Assembly (NCBI RefSeq): GCF_002278035.1
Contig: NZ_CP022604.1
Span: 992,001 to 1,056,000, forward strand
Direction of reading: 5' to 3'
Length of the DNA stretch: 64,000 nucleotides
Source of the DNA: Ochrobactrum quorumnocens
Lineage (GTDB): Bacteria; Pseudomonadota; Alphaproteobacteria; Rhizobiales; Rhizobiaceae
Shown one piece after another: positions 1 through 7,081 of the stretch. A model generated the notes under the pieces. It was not told the DNA's origin and searched no databases. It was given only the letters and a program-made list of their open reading frames with translations. Position 1 is the first letter of the stretch, and each line of letters opens with the position of its first letter. The position numbers and the translations under genes are program-made.

Positions 1-421
1 CGACGTACCATTTCCCATCGTCACTGAAAAACTCACCGACGCGCTCGTCGATAGCAAGCTGAATGACTTCTTCCTTGCTCTCGCAAGGGCCAATGGTGAA
101 CCATTCTTCATCGCGCCCACCCCACCATTGCCATTTCGTAGGCTCTTCCTCATGTTGAGGAAAAGTTACGTCCATGGACAGAGACGAGAAGGCGCGGACA
201 ACTGACAATACGTCCTCAAGCAAGATTGCCTTATAATTCTGTCCGCCAAGCGTCACAGTCTTGTTTGCGTGTTTGACAATCTCGTCCTCCAACGCCTGCG
301 CACGGGAGGGGGTGGGGCGAGCGTCCTGATCGCGCAGCACGTTGGCCGCAATTTCAACGGCATGCCAATCGCGGTGGCTGATTGCAGCATGCAGAGCTTG
401 AATTTCCTTACGATCGCTCAT
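1..421 (-). CDS. hypothetical phage protein, cut by window edge
   Basis: Open frame from an ATG at 419-421 running leftward off the window, so at least 140 residues are visible and the C-terminus is missing. It begins MSDRKEIQAL and holds the Trp-rich segment KWQWWGGRDEEWFTIGPCES. I see no signal peptide or membrane segment and do not recognise a domain. It is the most distal visible gene of the leftward early operon. The upstream 48-residue gene overlaps its start by 14 bp, which suggests translational coupling. Confidence 0.6.
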   Translation of the reverse strand, partial: MSDRKEIQALHAAISHRDWHAVEIAANVLRDQDARPTPSRAQALEDEIVKHANKTVTLGGQNYKAILLEDVLSVVRAFSSLSMDVTFPQHEEEPTKWQWWGGRDEEWFTIGPCESKEEVIQLAIDERVGEFFSDDGKWYV

Positions 422-554
422 GTTTAACCTCCCGCAATATGCGCTTCACTTCGTCTGACGCTTCTTTGTCAGTCGGCTTTCTGCCCAAGCGCGCCTCAAG
501 CTTCCCGTAGATCGTATGGGGACCGGCGTTGTGCCATTCGACTGTGACTTTCAT
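408..554 (-). CDS. 48-residue hypothetical phage protein
   Basis: Small frame MKVTVEWHNAGPHTIYGKLE... ending ...EVKHERS. It overlaps the next leftward gene by 14 bp and starts 11 bp after the preceding stop, so it fits an operon. It is charged, with a predicted beta start and a helical C-terminus. No family recognised. The tight packing is the main support. Confidence 0.5.
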   Translation of the reverse strand: MKVTVEWHNAGPHTIYGKLEARLGRKPTDKEASDEVKRILREVKHERS

Positions 555-564
555 GGTCGCCACC

Positions 565-753
565 TCAGATCACTTGAAGTTCTTGCAGCATGCGCATCAC
601 GAACGGTTCGAGATCGGAGGTGGCCATATAAACGACCTTGTGCGTCGATCCTCCGCAGCCATCAGACACTTCAGCTGTGACGGTCTCGCTGCGTAACGCG
701 TATTCGATTGCATATCGGATTTCAGTTTCGGTAGGCTTTGCTTTGGTCGTCAT
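565..753 (-). CDS. 62-residue hypothetical phage protein
   Basis: Frame beginning MTTKAKPTETEIRYAIEYAL and ending LQELQVI. A longer in-frame extension would overlap the sliding-clamp gene by about 290 bp, so the ATG at 751-753 is preferred; it lies 16 bp after the clamp stop. No recognised domain or membrane segment. It sits between the clamp gene and the 48-residue gene. Confidence 0.5.
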   Translation of the reverse strand: MTTKAKPTETEIRYAIEYALRSETVTAEVSDGCGGSTHKVVYMATSDLEPFVMRMLQELQVI

Positions 754-769
754 GGTTTCCGCGCTCCTA

Positions 770-1897
770 TCAACGCATTGGCATGATGATGAACAGGGGA
801 GGGTCGCCCGCTTCGGGATCTTGCACGGGTGAAATAAGGCATGGGCTGTTCGACGCTTCGAGCGCGAACCGTACTTCCTCAGAACCAATCGCACTGAGGA
901 CGTTGGTGCAGTATTTGTAGCTAAGGCCGATACTGATATCTTCCGGGTGACTTTCGGAGAGCGAAACCGCGTCTTCCATATTGCCAGCCAACGGATTTTC
1001 AATTTCGAGCCGGACATCATCTGCGCCGAATGCGAATTTGATCGCGTCGGATTTCTCACCAACGACCAGACTGACGCGGCCTACCGCTTCGAGCATTGCT
1101 TCACGGTCTACGTGATAGAGCTTGTCGTTGCGGGTCGGGATGATGCGCTGATAATCCGGGTAGGTGCCCTCGACGAGTTTTGACGTGACCGTCACGCCAT
1201 CCTGAAACGCGAAGCGTATCTTTCGATCCGATAGGCTGATGACAGTATCGCCACCCGCTTTCGTGCAGTGTGAAAGAAGATTGAGAATGCCACGTGGAAT
1301 AATAACTCCCGGCATGCCGTCGCAGCCATCGGGAGCCTGGATTTTCAAATAGGCGAACTGATGTCCATCCGTCGCGACAAAGTTCAGCTTACCTTCATTC
1401 CCGTGCATAAATATGCCGTTGAGATAGTATCGCGACTCTTCGGTTGAAACCGCGAACCCAACATTTGAAAGTGCTCGCGATAAGTCATTTGCGGGCAAGT
1501 TAAACGCGTGCGGAAAGTTGTTGCCCGGTATCTCCGGGAAGTCAGAAGCTGGTAGAACCGGAACTTGAAGCTTCGAGCGACCGGCTCTGATGTTAATAAC
1601 AGCGTCATCGCCTTCAAACTCAATCTCGCAGCCGTCCGGTAGTTTGCTGACTGCGCTGTGCAGCAGGCCGGAAGAAACCGTAAATGCCGGAAAGTCCGAA
1701 ATGCCACCCTGCACGGCACGCGCCTTAACTTCCACGTCAAGGTTTGTGCCTGACACTGTCAGATGGCCGTTTTCGCACTGAATCAGTACATTGCCCAGAA
1801 TTGGGACTGTTGGCTTCTTTTCCACGGCGCGGTTAGCCACAGCAAGAGCCGGAAGGAGGGCGCGTCGCTCTATCGCGAAGTGTATGATTGCTGGCAT
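770..1897 (-). CDS. dnaN: phage DNA polymerase III beta subunit (sliding clamp)
   Basis: The 375-residue protein matches bacterial DnaN in length and motifs: VPILGNVLI near residue 32, YYLNGIFMHG and FVATDGHQFAYL in the middle domain, and a C-terminal FIIMPMR like the family's MPMR tail. DnaN forms a ring that tethers DNA polymerases and other enzymes to DNA. The host will have its own dnaN, so this is a phage paralogue, placed in the leftward early operon next to the repressor. It probably loads on phage DNA through the host clamp loader and recruits host or phage polymerases; that role is inferred. A GGGAG ribosome site precedes the ATG. Confidence 0.9.
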   Translation of the reverse strand: MPAIIHFAIERRALLPALAVANRAVEKKPTVPILGNVLIQCENGHLTVSGTNLDVEVKARAVQGGISDFPAFTVSSGLLHSAVSKLPDGCEIEFEGDDAVINIRAGRSKLQVPVLPASDFPEIPGNNFPHAFNLPANDLSRALSNVGFAVSTEESRYYLNGIFMHGNEGKLNFVATDGHQFAYLKIQAPDGCDGMPGVIIPRGILNLLSHCTKAGGDTVISLSDRKIRFAFQDGVTVTSKLVEGTYPDYQRIIPTRNDKLYHVDREAMLEAVGRVSLVVGEKSDAIKFAFGADDVRLEIENPLAGNMEDAVSLSESHPEDISIGLSYKYCTNVLSAIGSEEVRFALEASNSPCLISPVQDPEAGDPPLFIIMPMR

Positions 1898-2171
1898 GAG
1901 ACTCCCTCTCGCGGGCTAGTTGAAATGCTTGGATTAATCGCTCTGCCGCTATGCGCGGGATCGCCTCGCGCCTTTCCGGCGCGGCAGTATGTGTAATCAG
2001 GTCTGCTGTCGCCCGTAGAAGCCCATCAATGAGTGCGTCTAAGGTTTCGGCTGGGGGAAATCCGATTGTCCGTACTTCTCGCCATTGCTCGTGAAATGTG
2101 TCGAGCACTGCTTGTCGGGCGTCATCCGCAATCAATTGCAGAGTTGCTGGATTTGGCCCGCCTGCGGACAA
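1833..2171 (-). CDS. hypothetical phage protein upstream of clamp
   Basis: A 112-residue frame from a TTG at 2169-2171, overlapping the clamp gene by 65 bp. The N-terminal 90 residues look protein-like and helical (LIADDARQAVLDTFHEQWRE). The C-terminus, inside the overlap, is low in hydrophobic residues. The TTG start lies 9 bp after the previous stop, in operon style. No family recognised; the end of the frame may not be conserved. Confidence 0.45.
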   Translation of the reverse strand: MSAGGPNPATLQLIADDARQAVLDTFHEQWREVRTIGFPPAETLDALIDGLLRATADLITHTAAPERREAIPRIAAERLIQAFQLARERESHASNHTLRDRATRPPSGSCCG

Positions 2172-2180
2172 TTGGTGCGA

Positions 2181-2342
2181 TCAGCCGAAAATGCTTACAG
2201 CCAAGATCGCCGCACATACGCTGCCTGCAATCAGCGTGGCAATCGCGACCATATGATCGAGCTGGCGTGCATGTGCTTTGTAAGCGGTAGGAAGATGAAA
2301 TCCGCCATCAACCTCAGTTTGGAAACGGATTTCGTTATACAT
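2181..2342 (-). CDS. 53-residue small membrane protein
   Basis: Starts MYNEIRFQTEVDGGF and ends in one hydrophobic segment, HMVAIATLIAGSVCAAILAV, a likely C-terminal transmembrane helix. Its ATG overlaps the stop of the preceding 76-residue gene by 8 bp, so the two are probably translationally coupled. Function unknown. It may be a membrane-acting early protein such as an exclusion or host-modifying factor, but nothing shows this directly. Confidence 0.5.
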   Translation of the reverse strand: MYNEIRFQTEVDGGFHLPTAYKAHARQLDHMVAIATLIAGSVCAAILAVSIFG

Positions 2343-2565
2343 GGCTGGCAACCTGACGAACCGATAGGCGGCGTGCAAGCGCAGCTGCGCGAGCACCGAA
2401 ACGGTCGACCACATCACCGGAAAAGCCGTGGTGCGCAAGTGTTTCAGGGGAAACGTTGTCGCCAGAAAATGCCAGCACGCGCATCGTGTCTGCCATTTTG
2501 ACAATGACATTGTCACGGCAAGTTGGAGCAGGCTTTGAAATTGCTTTTGGCTGAACTTTAATCAT
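2335..2565 (-). CDS. first gene of leftward early operon, hypothetical
   Basis: 76 residues, beginning MIKVQPKAISKPAPTCRDN. The ATG at 2563-2565 is chosen over one 12 bp upstream because GGAG lies 6 bp before it. First gene downstream of the operator-covered leftward promoter at 2655-2683. The middle, FSGDNVSPETLAHHGFSGDV, could hold a short helix-turn-helix-like segment, but I cannot assign a family. By position it is the counterpart of early regulators or anti-repressors. Confidence 0.55.
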   Translation of the reverse strand: MIKVQPKAISKPAPTCRDNVIVKMADTMRVLAFSGDNVSPETLAHHGFSGDVVDRFGARAAALARRLSVRQVASHV

Positions 2566-2654
2566 GGCGATCTCCATTGCTACTGTTCTGTCAGGAGCGA
2601 CCGCGTTGCTACAAAGTACTCATTCAGCGCGGTCGCCTTGACGGGGCAAGGAAA

Positions 2655-2683
2655 TAGATATCGGTAAAATAACCGATAGACAA
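2655..2683 (-). promoter_or_regulatory. leftward early promoter with embedded repressor operator
   Basis: On the minus strand TTGTCT (2683-2678) and TATCTA (2660-2655) are 17 bp apart. The spacer is filled by a palindrome with 7-bp arms, TATCGGT-N6-ACCGATA (2659-2678). The same palindrome occurs at 3518-3536 on the other side of the repressor gene. This arrangement is what a repressor-controlled PL would look like. Confidence 0.7.
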
Positions 2684-2691
2684 GAGGAGTA

Positions 2692-2704
2692 GGTAAAAAA
2701 ACCG
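2692..2704. promoter_or_regulatory. second leftward operator-like site
   Basis: GGT-AAAAAA-ACCG has the same core and six-base spacing as the palindrome at 2659-2678 and lies 13 bp from it, upstream of the leftward -35 box. Its arms are weaker, so it would be a lower-affinity site. Confidence 0.5.
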
Positions 2705-2780
2705 AAATAAAGATTTGCGACGCGTATGCGTCTAAGTGGCATAGCGTTGTTTAAGAACGGAAATTTCGGTCAAAAAAATA

Positions 2781-2802
2781 GCCTCATCAAGTGAGGCTTT
2801 TT
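2781..2802. terminator. bidirectional terminator after repressor
   Basis: GCCTCA (2781-2786), 5-base loop, TGAGGC (2792-2797), with TTTTT to the right and A7 to the left (TATTTTTTT on the minus strand). It lies 15 bp beyond the repressor stop, so it should end the leftward repressor transcript. Confidence 0.7.
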
Positions 2803-2816
2803 CAGTTTCTACCAGT

Positions 2817-3449
2817 TTACATGTCTATGACTGATCTTTTGACTCTGCCAATAACCGTGATCGCGCCCTCTAAAATCGGCGGGTCTATTTCTTGGTAGGA
2901 TGCGGGCTGAAACTGAGGGGTTTCGTTTGGCCGGTAGCGTTTATAGGTGGCTTTGCCTGTTTCATCGCAGATAACGTAACAGCCGTTTGCCACAAGGCGC
3001 TTATCTTGTGTGTTAATGAATATGATCGAGTCAGGCGGGCTGATTTTGTTCATTGATGGCCCATCGACACGTAAGGCGATCCACTCGCCAATCGGCAGAT
3101 TGACGGCAGGTATTGTAGGGTGATCGTCAAGATAGCCAACAGGATCTTGGTGCGTGAGTTCGCCAGCACTGATCCATGATATCAGAGGAACGTCCGTAAT
3201 TGATGCTGGTTCGGCAGAGCCTTCTTCGTTGCCGATACCTTCCATTAGCCACGTGACATTGGTGCCTAATACCGGCGCAAGTTTCTCAAGTGTCTTAATA
3301 GACGCGCCTCTATCTTTCCCGGCTTCTACCGCCCTGCGCATGTTTCGAATTGCAGAATCGCTTAGGCCTGCAATTGTTGCAGCCCGCGATTCTTTGAGGC
3401 CGACAGCGTCGAGCCTTTTTTGGATACGGTTTAGAACATCTGCTAACAT
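2817..3449 (-). CDS. CI-type repressor (HTH plus S24 peptidase)
   Basis: A 210-residue lysogeny repressor. Residues 1-70 form the DNA-binding domain (helix-turn-helix around TIAGLSDSAIRNMRRAV). Residues 86-210 form a LexA/CI-type autoprotease: a cleavage-site-like Ala95-Gly96 in SWISAGELTH, the likely nucleophile Ser132 in RVDGPSMN and general base Lys170 in ATYKRY. The spacing of 38 residues matches LexA. RecA-stimulated self-cleavage should therefore induce the prophage; this is inferred from the family. A longer frame exists, but the ATG at 3447-3449 puts the helix-turn-helix at the usual distance and leaves the promoter and operators outside the gene. Confidence 0.88.
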   Translation of the reverse strand: MLADVLNRIQKRLDAVGLKESRAATIAGLSDSAIRNMRRAVEAGKDRGASIKTLEKLAPVLGTNVTWLMEGIGNEEGSAEPASITDVPLISWISAGELTHQDPVGYLDDHPTIPAVNLPIGEWIALRVDGPSMNKISPPDSIIFINTQDKRLVANGCYVICDETGKATYKRYRPNETPQFQPASYQEIDPPILEGAITVIGRVKRSVIDM

Positions 3450-3451
3450 AG

Positions 3452-3465
3452 TGGTAATATTACCG
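3452..3465. promoter_or_regulatory. operator-like palindrome at repressor start
   Basis: TGGTAATATTACCG contains the perfect palindrome GGT-AATATT-ACC with the same GGT-N6-ACC spacing as the other sites. It lies 3 bp upstream of the repressor ATG, in the leader of its transcript, where binding would permit autoregulation. Confidence 0.55.
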
Positions 3466-3488
3466 AAATTAGCATGTTGAGGGTATCG

Positions 3489-3517
3489 ATAAGAAAACCG
3501 AAGTGGCCTGTTGACAA
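3489..3517 (-). promoter_or_regulatory. repressor maintenance promoter
   Basis: Minus-strand TTGTCA (3517-3512) and TCTTAT (3494-3489) are 17 bp apart. The start point would be near 3482, giving a leader of about 30 nt before the repressor ATG. The -35 overlaps the -35 of the rightward promoter on the other strand, so the two promoters compete. Confidence 0.55.
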
Positions 3518-3539
3518 TATCGGTAAAATAACCGATTTC
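3511..3539 (+). promoter_or_regulatory. rightward early promoter with operator
   Basis: A perfect TTGACA (3511-3516) is followed by the operator TATCGGT-N6-ACCGAT (3518-3536), which fills the spacer. The -10 region 3534-3539 (GATTTC) is poor. A start 7 bp after it would fall on the ATG of the Cro-like gene at 3546, which has no Shine-Dalgarno, so the mRNA may be leaderless. Confidence 0.5.
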
Positions 3540-3545
3540 TTGATC

Positions 3546-3875
3546 ATGTTGGAAATCGAGCACCTTTTGATCCTTATAGATGGCTACAAGAGTTCGACTG
3601 GCTTGCAGGACAAAACTGTCAGTAGTCGTGTTTTTGGAGACAGTAAGAAAATCTCATCGCTACGAAGTGGCGGCGATCTCACTGTTTCGCGGCTTAACGC
3701 TGCACTTCGATGGTTTTCGTCAAATTGGCCCGACGGATTGAATTGGCCTAACGGAATTTTCCGCCCAACTAGTGTTTCGCCTGCTGACCTCCCCAGTGGC
3801 GAAGCTGGGGCGCGCTGTAACAATGTTGGGCAGCGCGCCCCGACCGCAAATTCCGATTTGGTGGTAGCGCCATGA
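3546..3875 (+). CDS. Cro-position regulator, conserved alphaproteobacterial phage family
   Basis: 109 residues starting MLEIEHLLILIDGYKSSTGL. The first 75 residues resemble a family I know from rhizobial prophages at this position (TGLQDKTVSSRVFGDSKK...LRSGGD, then a WF.SNWPDG.NWP motif), with a likely helix-turn-helix near residues 20-45. The last 30 residues are low-complexity and may not be functional. As the first rightward gene facing the repressor it should act as the Cro equivalent. No ribosome site is visible and leaderless translation is suggested. The DNA-binding role is inferred. Confidence 0.6.
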   Translation: MLEIEHLLILIDGYKSSTGLQDKTVSSRVFGDSKKISSLRSGGDLTVSRLNAALRWFSSNWPDGLNWPNGIFRPTSVSPADLPSGEAGARCNNVGQRAPTANSDLVVAP

Positions 3876-4021
3876 AACCATCATTCGCATCCTTTCATAA
3901 GCGTTGGACCTGTGGTCCGCCTCGTTTCGAGTAGATGGTCAAGCTTTAACGGCGCGACCTGAGAGTTTCACCGAATCCTTTGACGACTTTTTTTCCTTGA
4001 AATTTTCAGGGGGGGTGTTTC

Positions 4022-4486
4022 GTGCGCACTATTTCCGAGCAAGAACAGCGTTCGCTTAAGTCTGCCACCGATGGCGCTTATGCTTTGGCAGGCGGCATTA
4101 GCTGCATTCTGCCATTTACCCGCGTCGGCACTTCGACGCTTTCCAAGTACGCATCATTCAATGATGAGCATCACGACAGTTTCATGCCGCTTGATGTTGC
4201 TATCGAGGTTGATCGCAAAGCGAAATCCCCGACGATCATTAAGCAAGCTGCGGAACTGCTTGGTTATGAACTGGTTGCTGCCAATGCTGTGATTGACGGT
4301 GATCACGCGCCGCTGACGGCAATGGATGCGCACCGCGTCATGTCTGAAACGATGGACGTTTCGCAGGCTGTTCTTGCAGCTCTGGCAGATGGTCGTATCG
4401 ATGCTGGTGAACGCAAGACCATCGCCAAGGAAGCGCGCGAGGCAATGCGGGCGCTCGAAGACCTGCTGCGCAAGGTGGGGGCTTAA
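4022..4486 (+). CDS. CII-like phage regulatory protein
   Basis: 154 residues from a GTG start preceded by a G7 tract. Begins MRTISEQEQRSLKSATDGAY and contains GGISCILPFTRVGTSTLSKYAS and a segment on Asp/Glu-rich helices. This layout resembles the phage CII/CP76 regulatory family found at this position in rhizobial prophages, which would act as a transcriptional activator in the lysis-lysogeny decision. The assignment rests on overall pattern and location. It heads a tightly packed operon running to about 9405. Confidence 0.5.
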   Translation: MRTISEQEQRSLKSATDGAYALAGGISCILPFTRVGTSTLSKYASFNDEHHDSFMPLDVAIEVDRKAKSPTIIKQAAELLGYELVAANAVIDGDHAPLTAMDAHRVMSETMDVSQAVLAALADGRIDAGERKTIAKEAREAMRALEDLLRKVGA

Positions 4487-4488
4487 CG

Positions 4489-4755
4489 ATGGTTTCCGTC
4501 TCAAGCCTTGTTGATCAATGGATCGCTGACAATGGCGCTCCTCGCCGGTTCGAGCCGGAAGTAAGCGGGAGCTTTGAATACTTCAATTGCTATCTGCATC
4601 GCTTTGGTATCCGCCTGCGCATGCAGGGCTGGCGCTGTCATTACTCGCAGAACGGCGGTCAATGGCGTCCCATTCCTCGCCGCCGGGTGCGGAAACTGGT
4701 GGACGAGTTGCGCAAGCTTGAAGGGTTGGAACCCCTCCGGGCGGTGCGGCAATGA
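4489..4755 (+). CDS. 88-residue hypothetical early protein
   Basis: Begins 2 bp after the previous stop. MVSVSSLVDQWIADNGAPRR... followed by an aromatic and basic middle (FNCYLHRFGIRLRMQGWRCH) and an Arg-rich helix RRRVRKLVDELRKLEG. Net basic, with no membrane segment, so possibly nucleic-acid binding. No family recognised. Coupled at both ends to neighbours in the rightward early operon. Confidence 0.55.
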   Translation: MVSVSSLVDQWIADNGAPRRFEPEVSGSFEYFNCYLHRFGIRLRMQGWRCHYSQNGGQWRPIPRRRVRKLVDELRKLEGLEPLRAVRQ

Positions 4756-4868
4756 TCAAGGGCCTGCTTAAGCACGATTTTCTTATCCCCGTCATCGTCG
4801 CTGTCCTGATCAATCTGATGGCGGCTTCTCCATTTTTTATAGCCATTTATCTGGCGGAAGGGCGCTGA
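4752..4868 (+). CDS. 38-residue small membrane protein
   Basis: ATG overlaps the previous stop (ATGA) and its own stop lies 1 bp before the next gene. The product has one hydrophobic stretch, FLIPVIVAVLINLMAASPFF, flanked by Lys/His and Glu/Arg. A single transmembrane helix is likely. Function unknown. The exact coupling at both ends supports a real gene despite its size. Confidence 0.55.
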   Translation: MIKGLLKHDFLIPVIVAVLINLMAASPFFIAIYLAEGR

Positions 4869-4869
4869 C

Positions 4870-6168
4870 ATGGATGCACCTGTCCATATCAAGATTGCCG
4901 ATATCGATGTTCGCGACCGCTTGCGCGAGGTCGATGCATCCAAGGTTGAAGCACTCAAGCAATCCTTTGCCGAACTGGGTATGCGCACGCCGATCACGGT
5001 TCGGGTTGGTGAGGACGGTTTGCCGTTTGTACTATCTGCGGGTGCCCACCGTCTGGAAGCTGCCCGGGAGTTGGGCTGGCTGGAGGTTCCGGGCTTTATT
5101 CGTGATGAAAGCAAGCTTGATTCCGAGTTGTGGGAGATTGATGAAAATCTCGCCCGTTCTGAATTGTCGCCAGCTGACAGGGCTGTATTCACATTCCGTC
5201 GCAAGGAACTGTATCTGCTCAAGTATCCTGAAACCGCACATGGCGGCGATAGGAAATCAAGTGGCCAAGTTGGCCAGTTGATCGACCGGCAGGAGCGAAA
5301 GAGTTTTGTCGCCGCGACTGCCGAACTATCGGGGAAATCGGAACGTGCAATCCGGCGCGATGCTGATCGCGGTGAGAAGATTTGTGAAGCTGCGCTACGT
5401 CTGTTGCGCGGAACCCGTTTTGATAACGGAACGACGCTCGATAAGCTCAAAAAGCTCCCCAGTGACGTTGCCCAGATCGCCCTCATTGAGGGGTTGAAAG
5501 CTGAGGATAAGCGGGTTGCAGCTGAGAGCAAGCAAGCTCGTGCGCATACACAAAAGGTCAAACACGCAGTGCGCATGACAATCGCAGCTGAGATCGCAAA
5601 GCGGGGCAGAGAAACTGCGCCCGGCATTATCCAGAAGCTCTATCCGATCATCTATGCCGATCCGCCGTGGAAGTTTGAAACTCATTCGGAAATTACCGGG
5701 GGCGAGAAGGGCGCGGAAAACCATTATCCGACGATGGAATTTGACGCGATCTGTCGGCTGTTCAAAGAAATAGGCGATCCAGCCACCCCAGACGCAATGC
5801 TTTATCTCTGGGTGACAACGCCTATGAAAGGCCGCGCCATCAATGAACTGCTCCCAGCTTGGGGCTTTGAATACGTCTCAGAGCAAATCTGGAACAAGGT
5901 CAATATCGGCACCGGCTATCAGGTTCGTGATCAGCATGAAAGCTTGTTAATAGCCAAGCGCGGCAAAGGATTTTCGCCTGAGTTGGGCGATGCTGCACCC
6001 AGTCTCTATACCCAAAAGAAAAGGCGTCATTCCGAGAAGCCTGCTTGGTTCGCTGAGCAGCTCGAACGGATTTACCCGGACTTGCCAAAGTTGGAGATGT
6101 TCTGTCGCGATCCGCGTCCGGGTTGGGATGCCTGGGGCTATGAAGCTGCGGGGAGGGCTGTGGAATGA
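4870..6168 (+). CDS. ParB-domain / MT-A70 adenine methyltransferase fusion
   Basis: 432 residues. Residues 5-95 form a ParB/Srx-like domain with GAHRLEAARELGW, the counterpart of the G-x-RR-x-x-A box, followed by a helical middle containing a KSERAIRRDADRG helix-turn-helix-like segment. The C-terminal 180 residues are an MT-A70 methyltransferase with the catalytic DPPW at 264-267 and the conserved LYLWVTTPM and WNKVNIGTGYQVRDQHE segments. MT-A70 enzymes make N6-methyladenine in DNA or RNA. The ParB part may set DNA binding or specificity (inferred). In a phage this is likely anti-restriction or a regulator of phage DNA timing. The target site cannot be read from sequence. Confidence 0.85.
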   Translation: MDAPVHIKIADIDVRDRLREVDASKVEALKQSFAELGMRTPITVRVGEDGLPFVLSAGAHRLEAARELGWLEVPGFIRDESKLDSELWEIDENLARSELSPADRAVFTFRRKELYLLKYPETAHGGDRKSSGQVGQLIDRQERKSFVAATAELSGKSERAIRRDADRGEKICEAALRLLRGTRFDNGTTLDKLKKLPSDVAQIALIEGLKAEDKRVAAESKQARAHTQKVKHAVRMTIAAEIAKRGRETAPGIIQKLYPIIYADPPWKFETHSEITGGEKGAENHYPTMEFDAICRLFKEIGDPATPDAMLYLWVTTPMKGRAINELLPAWGFEYVSEQIWNKVNIGTGYQVRDQHESLLIAKRGKGFSPELGDAAPSLYTQKKRRHSEKPAWFAEQLERIYPDLPKLEMFCRDPRPGWDAWGYEAAGRAVE

Positions 6169-6803
6169 AGCCCCTTCGTGTTTTCGTCGCGTGTGAGTTT
6201 TCGGGAACGGTAAGAAATGCCTTTCTCGCTCGCGGTCATGACGCATGGTCATGTGATCTTCTGCCAGCAGAAGACCAAACCAACCGGCACATCGTGGGCG
6301 ATGCTCGTGATTACCTTAATGACGGATGGGATTTGCTGATTGTCGCTCATCCGCCATGCACGAGACTATGCAATTCTGGGGTGCGATGGCTGACAAAGCC
6401 GCCGCGCGGAAAGACTGTCAGCCAAATTTGGCAAGAGCTTGATGAAGCCGCCGAACTGTTCTCGACCTTCTGGGATGCGCCAATTCATCGTATTTGCGTG
6501 GAAAACCCTGTCATGCACAAGCATGCCAAGTCGCGCATACGAAATTATGCGCCACCTGCGCAAAGCGTGCAGCCGTGGCAGTTTGGCCATGGTGAGGTCA
6601 AAAGAACCTGCTTCTGGCTGAATAATCTGCCGCCGTTACAGGCAACCAATATTGTTGATGGCAGGACGGCGCGCGTCCACAGAATGCCGCCCGGTCCTGA
6701 CAGATGGCGCGAGCGAAGCCGTTTCTTCACCGGCATTGCTGACGCCATGGCTGATCAATGGGGTGGCTTGCCTGCCGCTGAATTTGTGGAGGCAGCACAA
6801 TGA
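6165..6803 (+). CDS. DNA cytosine methyltransferase-like phage protein
   Basis: 212 residues, overlapping the previous gene by 4 bp. It opens with a SAM-fold-like strand and turn, RVFVACEFSGTVRNAF. It has HPPCTRL with a Pro-Pro-Cys at 63-65, like the catalytic motif of C5-cytosine methyltransferases, and CVENPV, resembling the ENV motif. It is shorter than typical C5 enzymes and lacks an obvious target-recognition domain. It could be a minimal or divergent cytosine methyltransferase. The family is common in phage early operons. Activity is inferred. Confidence 0.6.
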   Translation: MKPLRVFVACEFSGTVRNAFLARGHDAWSCDLLPAEDQTNRHIVGDARDYLNDGWDLLIVAHPPCTRLCNSGVRWLTKPPRGKTVSQIWQELDEAAELFSTFWDAPIHRICVENPVMHKHAKSRIRNYAPPAQSVQPWQFGHGEVKRTCFWLNNLPPLQATNIVDGRTARVHRMPPGPDRWRERSRFFTGIADAMADQWGGLPAAEFVEAAQ

Positions 6804-7081
6804 CAGACACTATGCTGCCTATCCTCCGCGCCATGCATGACGCCGGGACCGACGCTGAACGCGCTGCAATCCTGCTGACGTGTCCGATTTCAATCATGCT
6901 GAAGTATCGTCAGGTGCTGGAAAGCGCCTGCGCTCGACACGATTTCGATGCTGGTAGCGAGTATCTCGTTTGCTTTTATGCTGCCATGCATCAGACGCGT
7001 TTTCGTGGAAACGTTCGCGGCGCTGCATTGAAGCATGCCGAAGGGCGACTGCTGCTGTTATCCGAGCAGGTGCCGTTATGA
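6800..7081 (+). CDS. 93-residue hypothetical early protein
   Basis: Begins MTDTMLPILRAMHDAGTDAE, helical throughout, with RAAILLTCPISIMLKYRQVL and a C-terminal ALKHAEGRLLLLSEQ helix. Start overlaps the upstream stop by 4 bp and its stop overlaps the next ATG. No recognised family, no membrane helix. Probably part of the replication-regulation segment of the operon. Confidence 0.55.
   Translation: MTDTMLPILRAMHDAGTDAERAAILLTCPISIMLKYRQVLESACARHDFDAGSEYLVCFYAAMHQTRFRGNVRGAALKHAEGRLLLLSEQVPL

Noticed and set aside
2181..2516. 111-residue minus-strand frame in place of two small genes
   Set aside because: The upstream part overlaps the better supported 76-residue gene; only the last 53 residues look like protein.
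4659..5627. 322-residue minus-strand frame
   Set aside because: Antisense to the ParB/MT-A70 gene, with Ser/Arg-rich composition typical of a shadow frame.
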